NCBI GenBank assembly: GCA_050304615.1
Contig: JBNLDW010000009.1
Location: 186,001 to 250,000 of the forward strand
DNA from: CBFDBF01 sp050304615
GTDB taxonomy: Bacteria > Pseudomonadota > Gammaproteobacteria > Chromatiales > Chromatiaceae
Length of the DNA stretch: 64,000 nt
Direction of reading: 5' to 3'
Part shown: in pieces, positions 17,172 through 25,050 of the stretch
Layout: every line of letters starts with the position of its first letter
How positions within the stretch are numbered: position 1 is the first letter of the stretch
Notes under the pieces: generated by a model
The model's database searches: none
Told to the model about the DNA's origin: nothing
What the model saw: only the letters and a program-made list of their open reading frames with translations
Made by a program: the position numbers and the translations under genes

Positions 17172-18410
17172 ATGAGTGGAGATAGTGGTTCATCCTGGCT
17201 AAAGGCCGATTATAAGAGCGTTTTTGTTGAAGAGTGGACACCTTTCTTTGGCGCCGTGCTGCTGGTCCTCATTATGGCGGTGCTGATGAGTTCTGGAATG
17301 TTTTGGGGCGTTTTTGGTGGTGTAAAATTGTGGGGGGATTACTTCAACAATCTCATAGGGCTTGGCCCTCTGTTCGGTATCAAGCAGGAGCTGGACAGCC
17401 CGTTGATGCACCGTATCTCGCTTATGGACATCACCTTGCTAATGGGGGCCTTTAGCGCGGCTCTGTTGGCCAAGCAGTTCCGCATCAGCCGTCCGCCTAA
17501 ACTGGAGTATGTCTGGGGTGCTCTCGGTGGAACCCTGATGGGAGTTGGCGCCAGTTTTGCAGGTGGTTGCACGACAGGCGGCTTCTTTGTCCCGTTGACC
17601 TTCTCCTCCCCAGCTGGCTGGGCCATGTGGGCAGGATTACTCGTTGGCGCGATCGTGGGACTGAAATTGTTGCTCTGGACCATGGAGAACATCACCTGGG
17701 GCATGGTTGCGCCGGAGATAAAGCCTGCGCGGTTCAAGGGGGTTCACCCATGGATCGGTATGGCGGTCATCATCTTTACTCTGGTATGGGCCGTTCGCTG
17801 GTGGGGTTCTGAGGACACGATGGAGGTTCAGCGTGCGCTTCTGGTTTTGGCTGGTTTTAGTATAGGGTTTGTGCTGCATCGCTCACGTTTCTGCTTCTCC
17901 AGGGTATTTCGTGAACCCTTTATGACAGGCGAGGGCGAGATGACCAAGGCGATGATCCTGGCGCTTGCGTTAGGGGCTCCAGTCGGTGCTGCGCTCATCG
18001 CCAAGGGGGCTATAGACCCATATGTGGCAATTCCTACGCGTTTTTGGATTGGCTCGCTGGTTGGCGGATTGGTATTCGGTATCGGTATGATCTTCGCTGG
18101 AGGTTGCGCTTCTGGCTCCCTCTGGCGTGTCGGTGAGGGTCACCTGAAATTGGTCATGGCGGTGTTCTTTTTCGGTTGGAGCGGCTCTATCACCAGCGCC
18201 GTTCTTGGGAACATCGGCCTAACAAGTGGTGAATACGACCTGGATTTCATGGATGGATTGGTGGAGGTAAGCCCGATAGGATTCCAGGCATTCATGCCGG
18301 ATATATTGGGAGGCTGGGTCGGAGCGTTGCTGATCAGCTTCGGTATTCTGCTAGTCTGGTATCTCTTTGTCCGTTACAACGAATCAACGGGGAAATTCAC
18401 TGTATTTTAG
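17172..18410 (+). CDS. YeeE/YedE family sulfur-anion transporter (TsuA-like)
   Basis: 412 residues with about ten hydrophobic helices and the two-half DUF395 architecture. Each half has a Cys-bearing pore motif: FAGGCTTGGFFVPL near residue 132 and FAGGCASGSLWRVGEGH near 312; RSRFCFSRVFREPF lies between them. The characterised relative TsuA imports thiosulfate through conserved cysteines, so thiosulfate or a related sulfur compound is the likely substrate. GGGGG before the ATG acts as ribosome binding site. It lies next to the octaheme cytochrome cluster; a 13-bp perfect hairpin follows. Confidence 0.88.
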   Translation: MSGDSGSSWLKADYKSVFVEEWTPFFGAVLLVLIMAVLMSSGMFWGVFGGVKLWGDYFNNLIGLGPLFGIKQELDSPLMHRISLMDITLLMGAFSAALLAKQFRISRPPKLEYVWGALGGTLMGVGASFAGGCTTGGFFVPLTFSSPAGWAMWAGLLVGAIVGLKLLLWTMENITWGMVAPEIKPARFKGVHPWIGMAVIIFTLVWAVRWWGSEDTMEVQRALLVLAGFSIGFVLHRSRFCFSRVFREPFMTGEGEMTKAMILALALGAPVGAALIAKGAIDPYVAIPTRFWIGSLVGGLVFGIGMIFAGGCASGSLWRVGEGHLKLVMAVFFFGWSGSITSAVLGNIGLTSGEYDLDFMDGLVEVSPIGFQAFMPDILGGWVGALLISFGILLVWYLFVRYNESTGKFTVF

Positions 18411-18803
18411 CATTTTTACTATCTAGCAGAACCTACATTGCGCCTTGGAATGTTCAGATCATTCCAAGGCGCTCTCCGTTTCGCTATGATAAAAAGACTA
18501 TCTTATAACCACGCTAGTCAATTCCATTCCGCGTCCCAGTATCCCTTCCACAGCAAGCTGGGCCTACTCCTATACCCCATTCACAGCAAGTTTTGACTAC
18601 TCATCTATCCCTCCACCGCAAGCGGGGGAGGCCAGGAGGGGGAGTCTAATACATGGCAACCCTATGGAAACAGCGAAATCAACATCGGAAAAACGGTAAT
18701 TGGCGTTCCAGTTAAACCAGTACTATACTCGGTATGAACCCTAGGTATATTGACGGTGGAGCATGAAGGACTGTGCGAAGGGATTTGATGACTGAGTTGT
18801 CAT
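18411..18803. other. 393-bp intergenic region before the hydrogenase genes
   Basis: Holds the long inverted repeat at 18440-18472 and a second GC-rich hairpin near 18612-18635 (CCTCC-CCGC paired with GCGG-GGAGG). Two short stretches sharing CACAGCAAG occur at about 18551 and 18586. I see no open reading frame with a ribosome binding site and no confident promoter. Confidence 0.5.
18440..18472 (+). terminator. 13-bp perfect inverted repeat after the YeeE/YedE gene
   Basis: GCGCCTTGGAATG (18440-18452) is exactly complementary to CATTCCAAGGCGC (18460-18472) with a 7-base loop. There is no strong T-run on the plus strand, so it may be a 3' mRNA-stabilising hairpin or a weak terminator. Confidence 0.5.
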
Positions 18804-19316
18804 ATGGAAAAAACCTTATCTATTGATACCAATACGGCCCTGGCAAAAACAACCATTTTTGCCGCGCTTCTTGCGGTTGCCGTTGGTGTTCCAATCTTTG
18901 TTCACTCGCAGTGGATCACCGGTCCAATCGTTAATGCCACGCTATTTACTGCCACCTTTGTTCTAGGGCCGGTTGCAGGTATCCTGATCGCGCTAATTCC
19001 AAGCCTGGTAGCCTTAACCAGCGGGTTATTGCCACTTCCTCTGGCACCCATGGTGCCCTTTATTATGGTTGGTAATGTTCTGTTGGTTGTGGCCTTCCAC
19101 TATATAAAAACACAACATTTTGCTGTCAAGGTGACCCTGGCTGCTGTCGTTAAGTTCCTTTTCTTGTGGCAAGTCACCGCGCAGATCATGACTAACATGC
19201 TGCCCGATCCTCTGGTTAAAAATCTATTGGTTATGATGACCTGGCCACAGCTGTATACTGCTTTAATCGGTGGTCTTATTACATTTGCACTACTAAAGAG
19301 CCTTAAAAAACTGTGA
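18804..19316 (+). CDS. ECF-S-like / hydrogenase-associated membrane protein of unknown role
   Basis: 170 residues, almost entirely hydrophobic, with about five to six helices (TTIFAALLAVAVGVPIFV, LFTATFVLGPVAGILIALI, MVPFIMVGNVLLVVAFHY and others). The shape resembles substrate-binding S components of ECF transporters, but no ECF ATPase or T subunit is nearby. Its stop overlaps the start of the NuoF-like gene by 4 bp, so it is made with the hydrogenase. It could be a membrane anchor or a transporter for a cofactor or metal; this is inference. There is no clear ribosome binding site before ATG 18804. Confidence 0.72.
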   Translation: MEKTLSIDTNTALAKTTIFAALLAVAVGVPIFVHSQWITGPIVNATLFTATFVLGPVAGILIALIPSLVALTSGLLPLPLAPMVPFIMVGNVLLVVAFHYIKTQHFAVKVTLAAVVKFLFLWQVTAQIMTNMLPDPLVKNLLVMMTWPQLYTALIGGLITFALLKSLKKL

Positions 19317-20311
19317 CACGGAGTCTGATTCAAAAAATTGAGGATGCCGGCCTAGTTGGAAGGGGAGGTGCCGCCTATCCAACTCATCTTAAATGGCAGT
19401 CGGTCAAGCATGCCGTAGGGGATAATAAGTATGTTATCTGTAACGCTTCGGAAGGAGAGATAGGTCTGTTCAAGGATATATATATTTTAGAAAATTACAC
19501 TAAGACTGTAATCGAAGGCATGATCTTGGCGATGGATTATTTGGGCACTAAGGATGCCTATTTCAATTTCAATAAGAAATACTACAAAACTGTTGGGAAG
19601 AAGGTTGATAAGGCGTTAAAGAAATACCGGCAACAAGGTTACAATTTTACAGTATTCCAGGAAGAACCAAGTTATATAGGTGGCGAAGAGACGGCACTGA
19701 TAAATGCAATCTCTGGTTTCAGAACAGAACCAAGGCTCAAGCCACCTTATCCATCTGATGCTGGTCTATTCTATCAGCCAACATTAGTTCACAATGTTGA
19801 GACCCTCTATAATATCTCTCGGGTTAACAGCGATAAATTCAAGGATAATAGATTCTACTGCATCTCTGGTAAGGTGAAAAACAGGGGCGTTTTCCATCTC
19901 CCTGCCTCTTGGCCGGTAAAGAAGATCCTCAAAGAAACAAAGAACCTACCAAAGAAAGAGTTCTTTGTTCAGGTGGGAGGAAGTGCCAGCGGGTCAGTAT
20001 TCAATTCAGATCAGATCTCTGAAGAGCAGGTAACCGGTGCCGGCTCAATCGAGGTCTACAGCGGCAAGATGCCGGCCAAGGAGCTATTGACCAAGTGGTT
20101 CGGTTTTTATAACGAAGAGAGTTGTGGTAAATGTACCCCCTGCAGGCTTGGCACCTTCCAGCTCTATAGAATGATTGATGGTGAAAAAGAGATCCCATGG
20201 GATGACATTGTTGAACTACTGGAGACACTTGAAACCACTTCGTTTTGCGCCTTGGGGAGATCTGTCTCCAAACCGGTTAAAAACTATATCAGCAATATAT
20301 TAGAGCAGTAG
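19313..20311 (+). CDS. NuoF-like NAD/FMN-binding hydrogenase subunit
   Basis: 332 residues resembling the 51-kDa subunit of complex I and HydB of NAD-linked [FeFe] hydrogenases. FMN/NAD region: GRGGAAYPTHLKW near residue 16, VICNASEGEIG, and YIGGEETALINAISG. An SLBB-like middle follows. The C-terminus has the 4Fe-4S motif ESCGKCTPCR plus a distant Cys in FCALGRS. It lacks the N-terminal thioredoxin-like and C-terminal ferredoxin domains of trimeric bifurcating HydB. GTG 19313 overlaps the previous stop. The middle of the gene is AT-rich (18 G+C of 60 at 19561-19620), unlike its neighbours, which suggests a different origin. Confidence 0.85.
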   Translation: MTRSLIQKIEDAGLVGRGGAAYPTHLKWQSVKHAVGDNKYVICNASEGEIGLFKDIYILENYTKTVIEGMILAMDYLGTKDAYFNFNKKYYKTVGKKVDKALKKYRQQGYNFTVFQEEPSYIGGEETALINAISGFRTEPRLKPPYPSDAGLFYQPTLVHNVETLYNISRVNSDKFKDNRFYCISGKVKNRGVFHLPASWPVKKILKETKNLPKKEFFVQVGGSASGSVFNSDQISEEQVTGAGSIEVYSGKMPAKELLTKWFGFYNEESCGKCTPCRLGTFQLYRMIDGEKEIPWDDIVELLETLETTSFCALGRSVSKPVKNYISNILEQ

Positions 20312-20316
20312 GAAAA

Positions 20317-22026
20317 ATGGACAAGCTCCGTATCTACATAGACGATCAAGAGTTTCTGGTTGACCCGGATCAAAACCTGTTGCAGTTAGCGACTGATAAC
20401 GGCGTTGATATACCGCATTTTTGTCACCATGAGGATCTACCGACCGGGGCGAGCTGCAGGATCTGTTTGGTTGAGGTAGATGGGCAGGTTACGACCTCCT
20501 GTACTTTGATCCCAAAAGATGGCCTTAAGATCTACACAAATACACCAGCGGTGGAGAGACTGCGCAAGCAGAACTTGGAATTGCTTTTTGCCGACCACCG
20601 GGAGAACTGCCCTTACTGCAAGGCTGGATATTACTGCAAAATCGTTGCGTTGATGGACCGGTATGGGGTAAGCGGAACAAAGTATATAAAGCCAAAAATT
20701 GAGGGCGAGGAGACGCATAAACTGGTCTGTGCTGCAGAGCTGGATCCACAACTCTGTATTGCCTGCAATAAGTGCGTAGAGATCTGCCAGGAAATCGGGA
20801 TCGGATTTCTGGAAATCAAAGGTAAAGCCAACCAAATACATGCTACCTGGAATAGAGATCCAGATATCGACTGTGTATATTGTGGGCAGTGTACGGTTCA
20901 CTGTCCTGTCTACGCTGCGCGCGAGCAAAATGAGATAGCTGAAGTGGAGGCCGCCCTCAATGATAAAAGCAAGATAGTAATTGCCCAAATGGCGCCATCA
21001 GTCAGGGCCAGTATAGGCGAGGAGCTTGGTCTGGAGCCGGGGATTGATTTGACCGGCAGATGTTTCTCCGCGTTTCGTGAGATGGGCTTCGACCGGGTTT
21101 TCGATGTCAATATGGGTGCCGATATCACCACTATTGTTGAGGCTGAAGAGCTGGTTGAGAGAATAGCAAATAACAAAGACCTGCCGATGTTTACCTCTTG
21201 TTGCCCGGCCTGGGTAAAGTATGTCGAGTTTTATCGTCCGGACCTGATCAAGCATTTAACTACATCCAGATCACCACAGATCCATTCTGGCGGCGCCTAC
21301 AAGACCTGGTGGGCAGAGAGAGAGGGTATAAATCCGAAAGATATCGTAGTGGTCTCATTCATGCCGTGTACCTCTAAAAAGTATGAGGCCAAACATGAAA
21401 AGATGAAGATAAACGGCATGTATCCGGTCGATCATGTTCTGACCGTCAGAGAATTTGCGACACTTCTTAGAAAACGCAAAATAGACCTTCCCAGCCTGGA
21501 GCCGAGCGAAGTGGATGAGGCCGGAACCTACTCAGGAGCAGCCGCGATATACGGCGCCAGCGGAGGGGTGATGGAGTCGGCGCTGCGGACAGCCTATGAG
21601 ACCATCACTGGTGAAGAGCTGGAGAGGGTTGAATTCAAACAGGTCAGAGGGATGAAGGGAATCAAACGTGCAACTATTGAAATCGGTGACATGCAACTGA
21701 AGGTTGTTATTGCCGCTACTGCTAAAAATGCTAGAAAGGTACTGGCGGAGCTAGAGAGAGATCCTGATGCCTTCCACTACATGGAGGTGATGGCCTGCCC
21801 TGGAGGTTGTATCGGTGGCGGCGGGCAACCGATACCAACAACAGATAGGATAGTTAAACAGAGGATTGAGTGTCTATATCAGATAGATGATGAGATGAAA
21901 CTCAGGAAGGCTCACGAAAATCCTGTGGTTCGCGAGTTCTTCGACGACTACATTGCAAAAATATCCCATCAAGAACAGGCTGCCATCCTGCATACCAGTT
22001 ACTCTAAAAAGAACAAATTTGAGTAG
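20317..22026 (+). CDS. hydA: [FeFe] hydrogenase catalytic subunit (HydA-like), cytoplasmic modular type
   Basis: Interconverts H2 with protons and electrons at an H-cluster. Domain order in 569 residues: 2Fe-2S ferredoxin domain (Cys 36, 47, 50, 62), His-Cys 4Fe-4S motif DHRENCPYCKAGYYC (about 93-107), two 4Fe-4S motifs CIACNKCVEIC and CVYCGQCTVHC, then the H-cluster domain. All three signatures are intact: L1 TSCCPAW (293-299), L2 MPCTSKKYE (349-357), L3 EVMACPGGCIGGGGQP (490-505). The C-terminus has the small-subunit-like extension fused. No Tat or Sec signal, so cytoplasmic. It is 5 bp after the NuoF-like gene; electrons probably pass through it from NAD(H). HydE/F/G maturases are required but absent from the window. 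Confidence 0.93.
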   Translation: MDKLRIYIDDQEFLVDPDQNLLQLATDNGVDIPHFCHHEDLPTGASCRICLVEVDGQVTTSCTLIPKDGLKIYTNTPAVERLRKQNLELLFADHRENCPYCKAGYYCKIVALMDRYGVSGTKYIKPKIEGEETHKLVCAAELDPQLCIACNKCVEICQEIGIGFLEIKGKANQIHATWNRDPDIDCVYCGQCTVHCPVYAAREQNEIAEVEAALNDKSKIVIAQMAPSVRASIGEELGLEPGIDLTGRCFSAFREMGFDRVFDVNMGADITTIVEAEELVERIANNKDLPMFTSCCPAWVKYVEFYRPDLIKHLTTSRSPQIHSGGAYKTWWAEREGINPKDIVVVSFMPCTSKKYEAKHEKMKINGMYPVDHVLTVREFATLLRKRKIDLPSLEPSEVDEAGTYSGAAAIYGASGGVMESALRTAYETITGEELERVEFKQVRGMKGIKRATIEIGDMQLKVVIAATAKNARKVLAELERDPDAFHYMEVMACPGGCIGGGGQPIPTTDRIVKQRIECLYQIDDEMKLRKAHENPVVREFFDDYIAKISHQEQAAILHTSYSKKNKFE

Positions 22027-22036
22027 TTTTCGCCAC

Positions 22037-22657
22037 CTACCATTTTCTTCTAGCAATTCCTAAATAGCCCAAAAGAGCAGAACCCAACAACCAAATTGCA
22101 GCTGGAACAGGAACCGTAGCCGGAGCCTTATCGAAGCATCCTTCTATATTGACGTTTGTGATATCCAGAGACCCACCACCCAGGGTAGAGAGGCCTGTAA
22201 GTTCAACTGTAAAACTATAATTCTGACCAGCTATCCCGTATGGATCTTGGACAGGATCCCATTTATAAATAGAAATGGGATTTGACCAATCTTCAACAAC
22301 GTTACCGTTGATGGTGAGTTGAATAAAATCAGATGTGGATTCTCCACTCGTGTTATTTGGATCTATCCTCAAGTAAGTATAATGAAGAGGCGATAATGGG
22401 TCATAAGATCCAGTAGATTCAGCAGTGGAAATATCTGGGGTAGGGCTGCCAGGTGTACTACTGGGTGGGGAATTAAGTTCCCACAGATACATGTTATCGT
22501 TTACTAAATCGACGGTCCAGCTCCATGTATCACCCTGTTTGATAGTGAGCTCGTCTATATCCGCTAGACTCACATATTGATAGTGCGCAGCGTAAGCTTG
22601 GGAGCAGATCACGCTCAACCCCAATACGAGTGCAAACCCCAATCCTTGCCTGATCAT
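22037..22657 (-). CDS. Exported PEP-CTERM (exosortase-sorted) protein
   Basis: 206 residues. An N-terminal signal peptide (GFALVLGLSVICSQAYA) is followed by a beta-rich, S/T/P/D-rich secreted region with a low-complexity stretch (SSTPGSPTPDIS). The C-terminus is VPVPAAIWLLGSALLGYLG then ARRKW: the PEP-CTERM variant with Pro-Ala motif, hydrophobic helix and basic end that exosortase recognises. The fate is the cell surface or extracellular matrix. No exosortase gene is visible. Convergent with hydA, ending 10 bp from its stop. ATG 22657 has AAGG about 10 nt upstream. Confidence 0.82.
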   Translation of the reverse strand: MIRQGLGFALVLGLSVICSQAYAAHYQYVSLADIDELTIKQGDTWSWTVDLVNDNMYLWELNSPPSSTPGSPTPDISTAESTGSYDPLSPLHYTYLRIDPNNTSGESTSDFIQLTINGNVVEDWSNPISIYKWDPVQDPYGIAGQNYSFTVELTGLSTLGGGSLDITNVNIEGCFDKAPATVPVPAAIWLLGSALLGYLGIARRKW

Positions 22658-22863
22658 CTACATATACCTTGCTATTTGTAAGTTGGTAAATGTTAACTCT
22701 ATCACAAATATCAGTTGGTGCAATAATGCCAGAGAAGGCTTGGGAGGAATAGATTACCTCTTATTATTAACTTAATTAATGAATACTCTAAGAACAGGGA
22801 TAATATCCATGGATTTTAAGTACCGCACCCTCGATCCCACTGTCCACTTGATCTGCCGGCAAG

Positions 22864-22897
22864 AAAAAAGCCCTATGCAACTGAATGCAAAGGGCTT
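22864..22897 (-). terminator. Minus-strand terminator next to the tRNA-Leu 3'-end copy
   Basis: Read on the minus strand, AAGCCCT-TGCA pairs with TGCA-AGGGCTT and is followed by a T-run. It lies just beyond the partial tRNA copy and may be the original terminator of the tRNA-Leu gene, displaced by insertion of the segment. Confidence 0.6.
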
Positions 22898-22902
22898 CTA
22901 TG

Positions 22903-22928
22903 TATGGTGCCGAGGAGAGGACTTGAAC
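22903..22928 (-). repeat. 26-bp copy of the tRNA-Leu(CAG) 3' end (att-like direct repeat, distal)
   Basis: Identical over 26 bases to 28481-28506, covering the last bases of tRNA-Leu including encoded CCA and part of the T arm, plus 2 bases beyond. The rest of a tRNA is missing here. Same orientation as the intact tRNA, as expected when an element integrates into a tRNA 3' end and leaves the duplicate at its far boundary. Confidence 0.75.
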
Positions 22929-23109
22929 TCACGATAAAATAGCAATAAATACTATATAAAACAATTGGATATATAAATGATGGTTTCCTGCGTTTCGTAA
23001 GATAAGAAAGGTCGCACGTGGTGTTAATTTGCATACCGAATAACTGACACACACTAGTACCAGTAACTCAATGTCGGATAGTCATTTGGGACGTAGCGGT
23101 GGACTGAAA

Positions 23110-25038
23110 TCAAGTTGATAGTGTCTGCAGCAATTGGGTCATTTCGTCTGCTGGCAGTGGGTGTGAGATAAGAAAGCCCTGCAGCATATCGCAATTCAAT
23201 GCCTCTAGTGTGCTGCGCTGCCCTTCTGTTTCCACACCCTCGGCCACCACTTCCATATTCAGCTCCTTGGCCATGGAGATGATGGCGCGGACCAGGGCGG
23301 TGTCCTGTTTGTCTTGCTCCAGATTACTGACAAACCTCCGGTCGATCTTTAGCTGATCAATCGGGGCGTTTTGTAGAATGGAAAGAGAGGAGAACCCGGT
23401 GCCAAAGTCATCTATAGATAGGGATATCCCCAGCTGCGCTATATGTTCTAACTCATTACGTATGTAGCTATCATTTGGCAACAACAGTGACTCGGTGATC
23501 TCCAGAACCAGCCTGGAAGATGGGATCTTGTGTTTGCGCAGCGCGTTTTTAACCGTCTCGCTGAGGTGATTGATCTGAAACTGTTTGGCGCTGACATTAA
23601 TGGCCATGGTGGTTTTTGCTTGAAGAAGGTCGTTGTCGATCCAATCACCAAGCTGTTTACATGCGCTGTCCAATACCCAGGCACCCAGAGGATCGATCAT
23701 ACCTGTCTCCTCCATGATATGGATATATTCATCCGGGAGTACAATACCTTTGGTAGGATGCTGCCAGCGCAGCAGAGCCTCGATAGCACGTATGCTGCCT
23801 TGGGTATCAACCTGCGGCTGGTAGTAAAGTTCGAACTGCTCCTGTTCCAGCGCCGTACGTAGTTCTGATTCCAATGTCAGGCGCATGTCGGCTTTTTCTT
23901 GCATCTCACTATGAAAAAAAGCGGACTGATTGCGTCCCAAATTTTTCGCCTGATACATGGCGGTATCCGCTTCGCGGATTACGTCCACGACGTTATCCTT
24001 TCCATGAAAAGGGAAGATGGTGATGCCGATACTGGCAGTCGCCTTAATGTGGTGTTTGGCAATCTTCAGAGGGTGATCCAGTTTCTCTATCAGGTGCTGA
24101 GCCAAGCGTTGTCCGCTTAGACCGGCCTGACCACGGTCCGGGCTCTGTTCAGATAAGAGAATGACAAACTCATCTCCTCCCATACGCACCAGCAGATCCT
24201 CTTTGCGAATGGAATCGCGCAATCGGTCGGCAAATTTAATCAACAACTCATCCCCCACATGATGGCCCAGGGAGTCGTTGACGTTTTTAAAGCGGTCCAG
24301 GTCCATGAACAGTAAAACACCGTAGTTTTCACGGCGTCGGGCTTGCGCCAACGCTGTTTCCAAGCGTTCATGCAGGTTGGTTCTGTTAGGCAGTCCGGTA
24401 AGGGCGTCATGGAAGGCCTGGTATTCAATCTGCTTCTCGGTCTTTTTCAGTTCGGTGACATCGCTGATGGTAATCAGCAGGTTTTCCTGCTTCCTTGTTC
24501 TAAGTCCGAAACGTGGTGCGTCCGCTGCAATACGCCGGCCCTGGATGCGGCCGGTGAAGCTGTGTTTGTCTCCTATTTTGTCTACTATTCGGAAACGCAC
24601 ATCGATATGCTTGCCTTTAGGTTTGCGCACAAAGGCGCTGAAACGTCCAAGGAAGAGTTCCCTATCATCTTCGTGCATAAAATCGACCAGGGGGTGACCG
24701 ATCATAAGGTCTTGGTCTGTGCCCAACAGGCTGGCCAGGGTGGCGTTGGTGCGCCAGATTAGACCGGAATCATCCAGGCTGGCATAGCCTACGGGGGCGA
24801 GGTTATATAGATCGATATATTGTTGGCGGGTGAACTCCAGTTGACTCTGGGCATCGCGCAACTCCTCGTTTTGCAGCTCCAGTTCGATCTGGTGGACCTG
24901 CAGCTCCTGCAGTAGCTTTTCCCGGTCTGCATCATCCAGTTGAGGCTGTATGTTTTGCCGGCCTATGGCCTTGTCTTCAGCAGTTTGGCGTAACTGCTGT
25001 TGGTTGGAGAGCTTTAGTGGTGGGAGTTGCTCTTCCAC
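23110..25038 (-). CDS. PAS-GGDEF-EAL cyclic-di-GMP diguanylate cyclase/phosphodiesterase
   Basis: Makes and/or degrades c-di-GMP. 642 residues: an N-terminal Q/E-rich coiled coil (about 38-75), a PAS domain (about 75-195), GGDEF (about 205-370), EAL (about 385-635). The active-site GGDEF is intact at 287-291 and the inhibitory I-site RKED is five residues upstream. The EAL side keeps EALLRW, INVSAKQF, EITES, DDFGTGFSSL, LKIDR and AEGVET, so both activities are possible. No membrane segment; cytosolic. GTG 25038 has GGAG upstream and lies 12 bp after the CheB/CheR gene, so the two form an operon within the att-bounded segment. Confidence 0.92.
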   Translation of the reverse strand: MEEQLPPLKLSNQQQLRQTAEDKAIGRQNIQPQLDDADREKLLQELQVHQIELELQNEELRDAQSQLEFTRQQYIDLYNLAPVGYASLDDSGLIWRTNATLASLLGTDQDLMIGHPLVDFMHEDDRELFLGRFSAFVRKPKGKHIDVRFRIVDKIGDKHSFTGRIQGRRIAADAPRFGLRTRKQENLLITISDVTELKKTEKQIEYQAFHDALTGLPNRTNLHERLETALAQARRRENYGVLLFMDLDRFKNVNDSLGHHVGDELLIKFADRLRDSIRKEDLLVRMGGDEFVILLSEQSPDRGQAGLSGQRLAQHLIEKLDHPLKIAKHHIKATASIGITIFPFHGKDNVVDVIREADTAMYQAKNLGRNQSAFFHSEMQEKADMRLTLESELRTALEQEQFELYYQPQVDTQGSIRAIEALLRWQHPTKGIVLPDEYIHIMEETGMIDPLGAWVLDSACKQLGDWIDNDLLQAKTTMAINVSAKQFQINHLSETVKNALRKHKIPSSRLVLEITESLLLPNDSYIRNELEHIAQLGISLSIDDFGTGFSSLSILQNAPIDQLKIDRRFVSNLEQDKQDTALVRAIISMAKELNMEVVAEGVETEGQRSTLEALNCDMLQGFLISHPLPADEMTQLLQTLST

Positions 25039-25050
25039 TATGTTTCTCCA

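Larger units (their letters stand above)
22658..23109. other. 452-bp non-coding stretch spanning one edge of the tRNA-Leu-bounded segment
   Basis: Contains the probable promoter region of the PEP-CTERM gene (AT-rich, 22658-22780), a minus-strand terminator (22864-22897), and the partial tRNA-Leu 3' end (22903-22928). AT-rich sequence without a credible gene follows up to 23109. Confidence 0.5.

Noticed and set aside
22903..22970. A second complete tRNA-Leu gene
   Set aside because: Only the last ~24 bases of the tRNA are present; the anticodon and D arms are absent.
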